The notes beneath the pieces were generated by a model, which was not told where the DNA came from, did no database searches, and was given only the letters and a program-made list of their open reading frames with translations. A stretch of DNA of 64,000 nt, from contig QPMI01000408.1 of the NCBI GenBank assembly GCA_004431415.1, forward strand, positions 124,001 to 188,000. Reading direction: 5' to 3'. Origin of the DNA: Cyanophora paradoxa. Lineage: Eukaryota > Glaucocystophyceae > Cyanophorales > Cyanophoraceae. A program made the position numbers and the translations under genes. How positions within the stretch are numbered: position 1 is the stretch's first letter; every line of letters begins with the position of its first letter. This document shows, in pieces, positions 28,600 through 38,600 of the stretch.

Positions 28600-29445
28600 A
28601 TGGCGGCACCCGCTCCACCTGAGCGTATCTTAACAGCGCAACTTTCATTAGCCGCGCCGGCTAATCACGTATTACAACATGCTGTTATCGATAATGTAGA
28701 TGGTCTCGAATCTACCGAACTTGCACCTACTCTTAATACTTTTGGTGATACGCATAAATTGCGACTGAAAGAGTTAAGATGTGACAAAAATAACGGCATT
28801 GTGAAAACTACTAAACTCCTTGTAACAAATGCAAATTTTAACGCTTTTTATGGAGATCCCGACAGTTATAATGATGATAACAAGGTTACAAACTTTGCTT
28901 ATGAATCGAGAAACGGAGCAATTAAATGTAGATCGGGAGGCGCTTACATTGGTGATGGTCTCCGAGTCGGTGGTATCATTGGAGCGCCTCTAATCGTAAA
29001 TGACCAACCAAACCCCGACGATGAGAACACACGAATTAGGACATATTGCCCAGGTATGAATGAGCCGTATATTATTAAGATTTATACAATCGTTATTAGT
29101 TTACAAACAGCGGTAGCCGATGTTTTAGAACCGTTGGGAAATCATTATAGATATAGAGACACGATACCAGAGGACATTTACGCACTATGTAGAAGAACCG
29201 ACGGAGCAAGACCACGCCTAACGATACACATTATCCCCATAGATAATTTCGGTCAAGCGTTTCACTCAATACCTCTTTTAGATACGCAAGACAACCAATT
29301 TATAATAAGAGCGACACAACTTGGAAATTATAGAGTCATTATGTATGCCGAAAGAAACGACGCAATCGCAACGGCTAACCGATTCGGTCAATATCTTAAT
29401 ACCAATCTATACAATCCAATCGGCGGCAGTGATCCGCTACCATAA
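28600..29445 (+). CDS. Structural-type paralogue 2, 281 aa
   Basis: A tandem paralogue of the preceding gene, 19 bp downstream. It conserves the KELRCDKNNGIVKTTKLLVT, NANFNAF and RSGGAYIGDG blocks and a similar proline-containing C-terminus (GGSDPLP), while the middle diverges. Equal length and order suggest a heteromeric or stoichiometric pair, for example fibre-base or vertex-decoration proteins. A TTTTAATATATTAA palindrome-like sequence lies just before the ATG. Confidence 0.68.
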   Translation: MAAPAPPERILTAQLSLAAPANHVLQHAVIDNVDGLESTELAPTLNTFGDTHKLRLKELRCDKNNGIVKTTKLLVTNANFNAFYGDPDSYNDDNKVTNFAYESRNGAIKCRSGGAYIGDGLRVGGIIGAPLIVNDQPNPDDENTRIRTYCPGMNEPYIIKIYTIVISLQTAVADVLEPLGNHYRYRDTIPEDIYALCRRTDGARPRLTIHIIPIDNFGQAFHSIPLLDTQDNQFIIRATQLGNYRVIMYAERNDAIATANRFGQYLNTNLYNPIGGSDPLP

Positions 29446-29466
29446 ATCTACGGTATATATAGAGGA

Positions 29467-29739
29467 ATGGATGAAAAAACAAAACGATTTATTGAGTCTG
29501 CGATTATGGTTCATGGACTTGATAAATTCGATTACACCGAAACTGTCTATAAGAAGGCACAAGAGAAGGTATCCGTGAGATGCCTACAATGTAATAAAGT
29601 CTTTCAGACCTACGGATTTAATCACATTAAGGGATCGGGTTGCCGACAGTGTTCCAAGAAACATTCTCATGCATACAGAAAAAAGACTACATGGGGAATC
29701 GTTATAGAAGAGAAACCGATTATGTTATATTTTGATTAA
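29467..29739 (+). CDS. Zinc-ribbon (DUF723-like) protein, nuclease domain missing, 90 aa
   Basis: It repeats one module of the nuclease at 8742: a HGLDKFDYTETVY lead, CLQC, then HIKGSGCRQC. The Vsr-like catalytic half is absent, the frame ending after ~90 residues in an unrelated tail. It is either a free DNA-binding zinc ribbon or a remnant of a second nuclease gene. TATATAGAGG precedes the start. Confidence 0.6.
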   Translation: MDEKTKRFIESAIMVHGLDKFDYTETVYKKAQEKVSVRCLQCNKVFQTYGFNHIKGSGCRQCSKKHSHAYRKKTTWGIVIEEKPIMLYFD

Positions 29740-29885
29740 AGTTTCGAAAGAGAAATGAGCATCTTTCCGCATTTACCTTTGGTTATTATGCAAGTATCGA
29801 AGCAATTCGGACACGTCTTATGATAATGGAGCATTATGATATCGACCAACTCAAACGGAAATACTTTTGCTAAGATCGTTCGCAT
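29736..29885 (-). CDS. Possible small zinc-binding protein, 49 aa
   Basis: A minus-strand frame from ATG 29885 to a stop at 29736-29738 fills the only gap in this part of the virus. It has a CPNC...C...C arrangement (CPNCFDTCIITKGKC) after a hydrophobic helix (FPFELVDIIML). The frame overlaps the preceding gene by 4 bp and remains open upstream of the ATG. Expression is not proven. Confidence 0.35.
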   Translation of the reverse strand: MRTILAKVFPFELVDIIMLHYHKTCPNCFDTCIITKGKCGKMLISLSKL

Positions 29886-29925
29886 CCTACCAATTTCGTT
29901 TTTAATTTTTCTATATAATTCATAA

Positions 29926-30324
29926 ATGAATCATCGCGGTTTCCATGTTATGTTAGATTACAAGTTCAATCATCCATTGATGGTGGGATTGGACAACATA
30001 GACACCACAACGAAGTGGTTAATGCAATTTTTTCAATCTATTATTCAAGAACAAGGTATCCGAGTTGTTCACAAGCATTGCGAGATTTTCGATGGTGGTG
30101 TTTCGCCACCGGGTTTTGCGATGGTATTACTTCTCGATGAGAGCCATTTAACCGCTCATTGTTATTCGGATCAAGGAATGTTAGCGATTGATGTATTCAC
30201 TTGCGGAACAGAAGCGCAAAGTAAGACCTCCGTAATATCTAAATTGATAGATGAGAGAATAACAGAGATCTTTTCAGGGTTGGAGAAAGCGGAGAAGCAG
30301 ATAGCAGCGCGATTTCCGAGTTAA
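29926..30324 (+). CDS. S-adenosylmethionine decarboxylase proenzyme (prokaryotic, SpeD-like), 132 aa
   Basis: Converts S-adenosylmethionine to decarboxylated AdoMet, the aminopropyl donor for spermidine. The class 1 short-form motif is intact: DESHLTAH with Glu72-Ser73 as the self-cleavage site (Ser73 becomes the pyruvoyl group), His78, then Cys93 in IDVFTCG. The +5 and +20 spacings from the serine equal those of the Thermotoga enzyme. Upstream GVSPPGFAMVLLL matches the GVSG...V strand. Residues 98-132 are encoded inside the right TIR, so the left TIR carries an N-terminally truncated reverse copy. The short form is bacterial, archaeal and phage-like rather than the long eukaryotic enzyme, so it was probably acquired from a microbe or phage. 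Confidence 0.9.
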   Translation: MNHRGFHVMLDYKFNHPLMVGLDNIDTTTKWLMQFFQSIIQEQGIRVVHKHCEIFDGGVSPPGFAMVLLLDESHLTAHCYSDQGMLAIDVFTCGTEAQSKTSVISKLIDERITEIFSGLEKAEKQIAARFPS

Positions 30325-31593
30325 TCACACTGTTAATGGTTTGGTAGGCACTTTATATTTCTCAGATAATGAAAGTGAATATATCATATCTCTATGATTC
30401 ATAGATGTCTTACTGAATATCGTTTGGTAGGCACTTTTTAATTGAAGTTAGGCACTTTTAATTGACGTTAGGCACTTTTAATTGACGTTAGGCACTTAGG
30501 CACCTTTTCTGGAAACTCTCTATAAAAAATAAAATCAACGTTTTGAAAAACACAAGTTGATGTATTTGGGACTTCTTTTTAATTCTCGATAAGGAAGTGC
30601 CTAACGCTCCTACGCTGCCTACCGCGATTAAAAAAAGTGCCTACTTCGATTAACCCGCTCCATTTCAGTAGCCCGTTTTATATCTAAATGATATCCGCCG
30701 ATCACGATAAAAAAGTGCCTAACCGTTTTCATCTCAGCGAAATCTCATCGATTGTTTAATTGGACATAATGCTGTAACCATCTCTTCCAACAAAATTACA
30801 TCGATTAATTCAATTGAGATTGATACACCTAAGATACAATGTTTTTACAGTAAAAAACAGAATCCAATCTTATCAATTGTTTAATTGGACATAATGCAAC
30901 TCTGGGGTCATTTTCGATACAGTAAAAAGCTTACCCGAATCTCATCGATTGTTTAATTGGACCTGATGCAGTAACCATCTCTTCCAACAAAATACGCCGC
31001 AATCTCAACGATTGTTTAATTGGACATAATGCAGTAACGAGTGAATTATTTTCATCCGATATTTCATCGATTGTTTAATTGGACATAATGCAGTAACCAT
31101 CTCTTCCAACAAAATATGCCGCAATCTCATCGATTGTTTAATTGGACATAATGCAACTCTGTGTGAATTTTTGCGTTTTACGATAGAATGGGCGGTGGAT
31201 TACTACAATCGTGATTATATCACAAATTTATGTTCCGTCAATCGAGATTATATCGAATTTGCATAAAATACATATTAATCGCGTTTATTGCGTTAAAATC
31301 ACACATAGAGAAACGCGGCGTTTAAACCGGAGGCAAGATCTAATTAAGATCCAGTTATATTATTCGGAAACTTATACAAATTCAAGATTGATTTAAGTAA
31401 GACAAATCGAAATTAAGATAAATTTACAATAGAACATCAATAAATTATCAATAAATTACACGAAATTCAAAATATTAAAGAATTCGATAGATTTCACACA
31501 GATTATCGATTGATTGATATAAATTATACGAGAGATATAAACAAGATCAATTAAGATAAGCCGAGGGTTTAAACGCCGCGTTTCTCTATGTGT
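30218..31593 (-). repeat. Right terminal inverted repeat (1,376 bp)
   Basis: Exact-length reverse complement of 3174-4549. It includes the last 35 codons of the AdoMet decarboxylase, the short GTGCCTAAC array, the ~62-bp array and the 293-bp terminal module. Confidence 0.95.
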
Positions 31594-31599
31594 CCCGCG
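31594..31599. repeat. Right target-site duplication CCCGCG
   Basis: Directly abuts the right TIR and matches 3168-3173. Confidence 0.88.
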
Positions 31600-33444
31600 T
31601 CGAGCGACGGGCGGACCTGGCGATAGACACCTTCGTACTGCTTCTGCAGGTCGAGGATTTCCGGGGAGGACCCGAGGCCGAAGTCGCGATCGGCGATGCT
31701 TGCGACCGTAAGGATGATGCCCATGAGCCGATTGAGTTCGTGAGGGCCCGTCATACTGAGCATCACCCGCGTGGGCAGGTCCAGGCCGCAGGCGGCGAGG
31801 ATCAAATTGTGGGCCTTGCTCACACCGCCGTCCTGCACGGGCAGGAGCTCGATCAAGCGGTTGTCCTTTGCGAAGGCCTGAGTGAAGAGCACGGCCAGGG
31901 CGCGCTGGAGCGCGACAGCGTTGTTCGCGAGGCTGGCGTACCAAGTCGCGCGCGTGCCGATAAGGGGCCCGAGGCCGCCGATTTCGCGGAGGAAGTTGCG
32001 GTCCTCGGCCCACGGCCCGAGCTCAAAGAGAGTGTCCTTGGGCAGGAACACATAGCGGCCTTTCTCGTGCGCGGCGACTGCCGTGGCGAGGCCCCAGCGC
32101 ACGCGCTCACTGGCAGAAGAGGCCACGGACTCGGCGCGCAGGGACGCAGAGCTCTCGGAGTCCGAGTCGTCCGAGAGAACCTTGCGGACCTCGGTCCGGA
32201 GCTCCTTATCAATTTTCTCGGACGCGCGCTCGTGGTCCGGGACCGTATATACGATCTTGCGGGCGGCAGCGTCGCTAGTGGACGGGCCCAGACGGTCCAG
32301 GAGGCCTTTGGCGTTCATTTCCTCCGTCATGAAGGCGGCCAGGGCCTGGGTGTACAGCCCGGGCGAGTGCTGGGCGGCACGGCCGATGTTGTCGCCCTCA
32401 GGGAGAGCGTCGGCTTCTTTTTCGCTCAGGACGTATGCGTCCGAGCTGGAGATGGGGGAGATAACCGAGGCCGCGTCGCTCTCGGGGCTGGCGGCGTCGA
32501 GGGCGCGCTCAAACTCGGCCTCGCGCGCAGCCGCAATAACCGGCGTCTCCTCCTCATCATTTTCGCGGTCAAACGCGGCCTGCGTAGCGCGCGCGACCTC
32601 CTCGTCCTCCGCCGTCGGCTGGCGGAGGCCGGCGAGCGCGTCGTCCTCGAGCGCGTCCACGAATGTGAGCTCGGAGCTCTCGGAGACGGGCATCACGCGA
32701 AGCGAGCGAATCGCAGTGCCGGACGAGCCGGACTTGGGGTTGCCGCCCGCGGGCTTCTGAGCGCCCTGGGGCTGAGCGGGGGCTGCCGGAGCCGGAGCGC
32801 GTGACTCGAGGTCGGCGATGCGCTGGAGCGCATGCGCAAGGCGCTCTTCACCGGCGTCGGTCCTTTCGGGCTGAGCCGAGCGAGACTCGTGCTGCTGCTG
32901 GCAGTCGCTGGCGTAGTGCCCGGCCCCGCCGCAGCGATTGCAGATGGTGTTGGGCCCGGCCTGGCGCCAGCCGCCGCCACCACGGTTGCCGCCAGGGCCC
33001 CCACCGCGGGGCGGGCCGCCGTACCCCTGGCCCTGGCCACCGCCGTACCCCTGGCGCTGGCCTTGGCCCTGGCCCTGGCCGGGACCGCCGCGGTGACCAC
33101 CAGAGCCGCCGCGGGGCTGGCCGTAGCCGCCACGGCCCTGGTTGTAGCCGCCGCGGTTCTGCTCAAAGCCACTGCGCGCAGCGTACCCCCCGCGGGGCGC
33201 GAAGCCGCCGCGGTTCTGATTGAACCCGTCGCGCTGCGCGCTGCCGGACTGATCGTCACGGGCGCGCTTCCGCTCTGCCGGCGTCTCGGTCTGCTGGTGC
33301 AGCCAGTCGCGGTAGGGGATGCCGGGGAAGGGGGGAGGGGATTCCACCCAACGGCACTCCCATTTGAAGTGCATTTTCTCGTCAAGCGAGAGGTGCTTGA
33401 GATACTTGCAGCACGGGCAGGGGAGCTGACTCGTCGCGGGGTAC

Positions 33445-33461
33445 CCGAGGCGATCCGAGTC
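33445..33461. repeat. 17-bp SINE target-site duplication, first copy
   Basis: Seventeen bases beginning CCGAGGCGATC recur exactly at 33932-33948 after the poly(A) tail, marking LINE-type target-primed insertion. Confidence 0.9.
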
Positions 33462-33931
33462 GGGGGAGGCATAGTCGAGCGGTTAAGGTGTCGGCCTTAC
33501 CGCTCAGAGGACCCCGGTTCGAATCCGGACCGGAACAACCGAACCCGCTTCAAATCCCGGAGAAACCCCGACCTCGGGACCCGTGAGGGGTACCGAGCTC
33601 CTGGTCCCAACACGGCCAAGCGCAAGAACCATCAAGCAAGCAACTAGGACCGTGCAACTGGGTGACATCATGCCGAAGGCTCTGCAATGTGGGCGCGTGC
33701 ATGGGTCATGTGGAACTGAGGTCAACAAGCCCGGGTACACCACCTGAACATCAAGAGCGGAATACGGCGCGGAAGGAGGATCCGTAGTATGTGCGGAGGA
33801 CGAGTTAGAATCACAGATAGGACATCCTCGGCCTCTCAGTTCACAGTTGTAGAGTGGTACGGTGCCGAGGTAGGAGCCGGACGGGTACCGTGTGTAAGAA
33901 TGCGAGACACACCAAACTTCAAAAAAAAAAA
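33462..33931 (+). mobile_element. tRNA-derived SINE (~470 bp)
   Basis: The 5' head carries RNA polymerase III control sequences: an A-box-like TAGTCGAGCGG at 33472-33482 and a perfect B box GGTTCGAATCC at 33516-33526. It does not fold as an intact tRNA because the acceptor ends do not pair. A ~390-bp unrelated body follows and ends in 11 A residues (33921-33931). A 17-bp direct duplication flanks it. It lies antisense inside the Gag-like gene and truncates its N-terminal part after residue ~390. Confidence 0.88.
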
Positions 33932-35100
33932 CCGAGGCGATCCGAGTCAGGGTGGCGGTTGGGCGCCTGGGGCTGCGTCACGGGGGCGCCGGCGGGCGCC
34001 TTGGTCCCGTGAGCGGGCTGCACGGTTTTGACCGGGACTGCGGCCGGTGCGGGGTCATCGCCATCGCTGCCGGGCTCGTCGCCGCCGTCAGGCACCGGCT
34101 TAAGAGCCTTGACAGGCACCGCGCCCCGGGAGCGCTTCGGCTCCGGCTCAGCCGCGGCGCGCGGATCGGACTGGAGGCGGACAGTGCGCCGGCCGTGGAG
34201 GTCGCACTGCGCCTCGAAGATCTTCTCAACGCGCAGGGCAGTGAGCGTGGCCCCGTAACGTGCGTACTCCTCGCGGAGCACCCGCAGAATGTTCGTCATG
34301 GTGTTTTCGTTCTGGCGCGCGCAGAGCGCCGCGCGAACGTCGTAATTGTCATACTGCGGGTCGAGCCCGGTTTGGCGGCGAGAGAGCGCATTCCCAATCA
34401 CGGTAATCAGGTGCGCTGAATAGGATGTCCCCGACGGGCACGTGTGGCGCACGTGCGGAGCGATCCAGTTCACCCACGTCAGCGGGTCCTCGCCGGTATA
34501 GGCGGCATTGATCGCGGCCTCGGCGACGTGGGGCAAGCCCTTAGTCACGCGCGAAATGATGTACTTCTCAACGCCTGGAGCGCGCTGGAAGGTATCGCGG
34601 CCCTCAGCGATCTCAGCGTCGAGGCGCGCGATCGTGGCCTCGAGCTGGAGAATTTCCATCTCAGTCTCGGGGAGCCGGGCCTCAGCGGGCAGTGCGTCCA
34701 GCACGGCGAGACGCGCGCGCTGAGCGGCAAGGGAAGCCTTGGTGTCGTTCAGCTGGTCACGCATGCGCTGCAGCTGAGAGCGCAGCGAGCCCTTGCAGAG
34801 CTGCGAGACCATGAAGCCGCCAAGCGCTTCGACCTTCGTCCAGTTGTCACCCTCAGGCTCGTACGCATACTTATGCGCCTGAGTGGAGACGAAAGTGCTA
34901 ATCTGCTGGCGCCACTCGTCGACGTCGTCGATAGTGGGGTTTGCAGACAGCGGGGTGATGGAGGGCAAGCCCTTCGCATCAACGGCGGGCGCCGCAGCAG
35001 TCATTTGCTGGACGGGCACCCCGCTAGTGGGCGCAGACGAGTTGAGTGCAATCATGCGATCGCGCTCGCTCGCCGGGAGTTCAACTGGAAGCCGCGACAT
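33932..35100 (-). pseudogene. Gag-like protein gene, 5' part
   Basis: Start ATG at 35100. It reads about 388 codons up to the SINE, where the poly(T) adds three phenylalanines and a stop. The sequence is helical with a central coiled coil (residues ~105-165, LQRMRDQLNDTKASLAAQRA), then a domain containing WVNWIAPHVRHTCPSG, as expected of capsid-like Gag regions, and a Pro/Ala-rich linker. Joined to 31594-33444 and 1700-3167 (one copy of each target duplication), the whole gene is exactly 1,496 codons with no other stop. Retroelement Gag is the favoured reading, but no pol gene is in the window. Confidence 0.65.
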
Positions 35101-35680
35101 GGCAGGCTCTCACAGTGACAAGTACAAGACAGATCGAATTTGAGCACGAAGCTCTTTGAGGCCGAGTCGCCGCGTAAAACGCGGGATTTCGACGGCACAG
35201 GCGACGATATGCTGCTTACGCAACACACCGGGGCTCGATCCAGGCTCGCAGGCCAGGGATCGGCGATTGCCATACTGGCCCCACCCCCCTTGAAGTAGGG
35301 GTCAAATGAATTTTCGGATCCGCACTAACCCCTCCTAAGGCATCAAGGGGGGCCCCCCGAACCGCAGATATTTTTAGTGCGGTATACGGAGCTCCCTCGG
35401 GAGGCCTCGATCGCGACCGCCGGGGCCCCCATCGCCATACAGAGGGGAAAGGTGGGGGCGGCGGGCCGAGGATGCAGCATTCGAACGCTACGCCCCAAGC
35501 TGCGCTCATAGCTCGCCCGCCGCCCGCCTCGGACGCGCCCCGGGCCCGGGATCAAATTCGAAAGGTTCGAGGGAGAGGGCCGGGAAAGGCGGAAGGAGGA
35601 GGCTACGGCTAGCGAAACGGGCCGGGAATCGAGCATAAAGAGGTCCGGGGAGGACGGCGGCGCCGAGGGCCGCCCGCGAG
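35101..35680. other. Non-coding GC-rich gap
   Basis: 580 bp upstream of both the Gag-like gene (minus) and the recombinase gene (plus), so it must hold both promoters. No clear TATA box, repeat or RNA gene was recognised. Confidence 0.4.
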
Positions 35681-38600
35681 ATGTTCTCCGCGGTGACCGA
35701 CGCGTTTGAGCGGGCCGAGTTCCAGGGACCCTACGGATGGACGAGCCTCGTCGTCCTGAGGACGGACGCCGGTCCGTGCGTCTGCGTCCCCGAGCTCAGG
35801 CGCCTCGTCGCGTTCACCGGGAGCGACGCGCACCTGGGCGAGACGTTCGGCGTGCCGACGCGGCCACTGCGCGATGAGAACTCGATCCTCCTGCTCGAGA
35901 CGCTAGGCGCCCTCCCGAGGAGGCACTACGACGCCCAGGAGCGGCCGCCACACGTCCTGCCCCTGCGCTACCTCGAGACGGTGGTCGGCAACTCGTGGGA
36001 GCGATCGCAGGACGCGCGCATGCACCGGGCCGCGGCGGAGCTCTACGCCGCGCTCGAGAAAAGGACGCAGGGGACCCTCCAGCGCCTCGAGATGCAGGTG
36101 ATCCGGGCCGCCGGCGACCGGTTCCTCGCCGTCCGCGCGCGGCGCATCGAGACGCCGGAGCTCCAGTGGTGGATCCCGCTCGCGAGTCTTGCCCAGGCGG
36201 CGTACGGCGACTCCAGGAGCACGAACTGCGTGCGCCAGGAGATCGTCAGGAAGCATCCCGACCTCGCCGTCGGCGGGCCGCACCGGTTCGAGGCGAACAC
36301 GCGGTCGGTGGGGCGGGAGCGGCTCGCCCTCCTCACCCGCACCCTCGTCCACTTCGGCGGGCTCGGCGCCGACGTGGCGACGTACGGATCTGCGCGCCGG
36401 TGGGCGTTCATCAGCACGCTGGGGTGCGAAAAGGTGCTGGCGGCGCTTCCGGACCGGGCCCCCGGGCTCGTCGCCGAGTTTAAGCGGGCCCGGCTCGTGC
36501 TCGAGGGAGCGGACCCGGCGACGCTCGACGCCGCCCCGTCGCTGCCGCTCACCCCGGCCCGCCGCGTCTCCATCTTCGGGCGCAGGACCTGGTTGAAGGT
36601 GAGCGGGGGCGTCGGACGGGGGCGGGCCGGCGCGCGCCCTCACCTCGCGCCGTGCCAGGACGCCGAGATCGCCAACGTGCTAACGCTCCTCCTCCTCCGG
36701 GCGCACGCGGGGGACCGCGTCAAGGCGCTCTACCCCATGCACGTCGAGATCCTCGCCTCGCTCCTCCGGCGGCACGCGCGCTCCGACGAGGCGCGGCGCG
36801 GGCGGAGGGTCCTGGGCGCCGCCGAGCGCGGGGCCTGCGTCCTCTGCCCCGTCAGCGTCGGCAACCTGCGGCGCGGGGCCGAGCGCACCAGAGGGTGGGC
36901 CACGGGGGGCCACTGGACGCTGCTCGCCGTCGACGGGAGCGCGAGGCGCGTGCAATACTGGGACTCGCTCGGCGAGGTCCCGGCCCCGCACCTCCAGCAC
37001 GCTGCGATGGCCGCGTTTCCCCGCTACCCGTTCGTGGTCGAGACGGCAGGACGCCTGCAAGGGGATGGGTATCAGTGTATGCGCTCCCCGCCCCGGCCCC
37101 GCCCCCGCCCCCGCCCCCGCCCCCGCCCCGCCCCCGCCCCGCCCCCGCCCCCTTTCTCACCTCGGGCGGCGCCGGGCAGGCGGGGCGTGGACGCTGTGGT
37201 TTGCAGAGGCAAAGACGCATGAGGTTATCACCGGGTTCCCCTGGAGCGACGAGATCGACTCGGGCTCCCTCTCGTACGTGTACCCTGGCGAGCCGATCTC
37301 GTCGGCGATCGCGGCGGAGAACGGGCGGTTCATCGCGGAGAAGCGCGAGGCGTACCGGACGATGCTGGAGAGCGGCGTCGTCGACCAGGCCGTCACGCTC
37401 TTCGATGAGGACGAGCTGCCGGACGCCGAGCGCGTCGTTCTCCCGCCCATCCCCCAGCGGCCGGCGGCCAGCAGGGCGGGGAGCAAGCCGACGGCGTCGG
37501 CGCACGCCGCGCCGAGCCCGTCGCCGACTGTCGTCTCCTCTTCGTCCTCGCGCTCCTCGGAAGAGGCCGAAGGGGTCGGAGCCGGCGGAGACGACGGCGA
37601 AGGGGCAGAGCTCAAGCTCGAGGAGGACGCGGGAGAGGGCGACGATGGGCCCGAGCCCGAGCCCGAGCGCCTCGCGCCCTACGCCCTGCGCGAGTCGGAC
37701 ATGTCACGGGATCTGAGGAACCAGCTCGCGGCGTTTCAGACGTGGCGCACCTCGGCCCTGAACCCGGACCGCCAGGGCGGGGCCGCCGAGCGCTCGACGG
37801 TCCTCGTCAACGACGTCGGCACGATCTGCAGGCTGCTCGGTTACGTGCGGGAGCGGGAGCGGATTGGGCCGCTCACCATGGACCTCTTCGCGCGCGCCGA
37901 TTTCGTCGAGATCTACCTCCGCTTCCTCGACTACCTCCGCACCGAGCGGAGGCTCGCGGCCGGCACCCTCGCCGGCTACACGCAGAGCGTGATGCAGGCC
38001 TACGCGTTCGTCCGCTCGCGCACGGCCGGCGCCGAGGCGGGGGCCGAAGGGCCCCACACGCGCCCGCTCCGGAACCTGAAGACGCAGCTCGAAAAGGAGA
38101 AGAAGCAGCAGCGCGGGTGGAGGAAGCGCGGACCGAACTGGGTCTCGCTGGAGGCGGTCCTCTCGGCGCGGCGCGACGCCCTCGGAGCATACGAGGCGGC
38201 GGCCCTCGAGCGGGACAAGGCCCTCGCCCTCCGCGAGGCCGTCCTCATCGGCTTCCTGAGCATCACGCCGGCCCGCGTCGGCGTGGTGCGGCGCCTGCAG
38301 ATCGGTCAGACGCTGCGGCGCGACGGCGGCGCGTGGGCGATCTCGCTCACCGAGATGCGGCACGGGGAGACGGGCGAGCTGGTGTCGAAGACGGCCAAGT
38401 CGCACGGCGCGATCGTCGTCCCCATCGCCGCGCCGCTCCAGGGGCCGCTCGACGCCTACGTGGAGCGCTACCGCGGCCTCCTCCTCCCCGCCGGGCGCGC
38501 CGACGAGGGCTGGCTCTTCGCCTCGAGCAACGGCACCTGCCTCTCGGAGAGCGGCTGGGCCGTCTTCGTGCGCAGGGTGATGGTCAAGTACGTGGGCGTC

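Larger units (their letters stand above)
3174..31593. mobile_element. Integrated Polinton-like virus / virophage-type element, complete with TIRs
   Basis: A 28,420-bp AT-rich block in GC-rich surroundings is bounded by 1,376-bp inverted repeats and a 6-bp target duplication. It encodes the morphogenesis set (double-jelly-roll capsid protein, penton-like proteins, FtsK/HerA-type ATPase), replication proteins (TVpol-S3 helicase, pPolB), a DD35E integrase, and accessory genes (patatin, giant S74 fibre, AdoMet decarboxylase, nuclease). No adenovirus-type maturation protease was found, unlike canonical Polintons but as in several Polinton-like viruses. Identical TIR lengths and the intact host frame around it indicate recent insertion, so the element may be capable of reactivation. 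The only obvious damage is four single-base frame breaks, in the helicase and in the gene at 10346. Confidence 0.93.
31594..33461 (-). pseudogene. Gag-like protein gene, middle part with CCHC zinc knuckle
   Basis: About 620 codons between the SINE (33462-33931) and the virus insertion. Order from the N-side: a CPCC...H...C putative zinc site just inside the SINE boundary; an RG/GYGG-rich (RGG-box) stretch of ~100 residues; one retroviral-type zinc knuckle CNRCGGAGHYASDC; an acidic Ser/Glu/Ala-rich linker; then a helical domain (RYVFLPKDTLFELGPW..., LMGIILTVASI). The zinc knuckle plus RGG region suggests RNA binding, as in Gag nucleocapsid. The first in-frame ATG now available is 33374. After removal of both insertions this segment joins its neighbours in frame. 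Confidence 0.65.

Noticed and set aside
3174-31593. Adenovirus-type maturation protease expected in a canonical Polinton
   Set aside because: No frame in the element shows a His/Asp/Cys protease pattern; the Ulp1-like protease at 35681 is outside the element in host-type DNA with introns.
33472-33540. An intact tRNA gene suggested by A and B boxes
   Set aside because: The acceptor ends do not pair, and the sequence is the head of a poly(A)-tailed, 17-bp-duplicated SINE.
31590-33647. Large plus-strand frames opposite the Gag-like gene
   Set aside because: GC-rich shadow frames; the minus strand has the zinc knuckle, RGG region and frame continuity across insertions.
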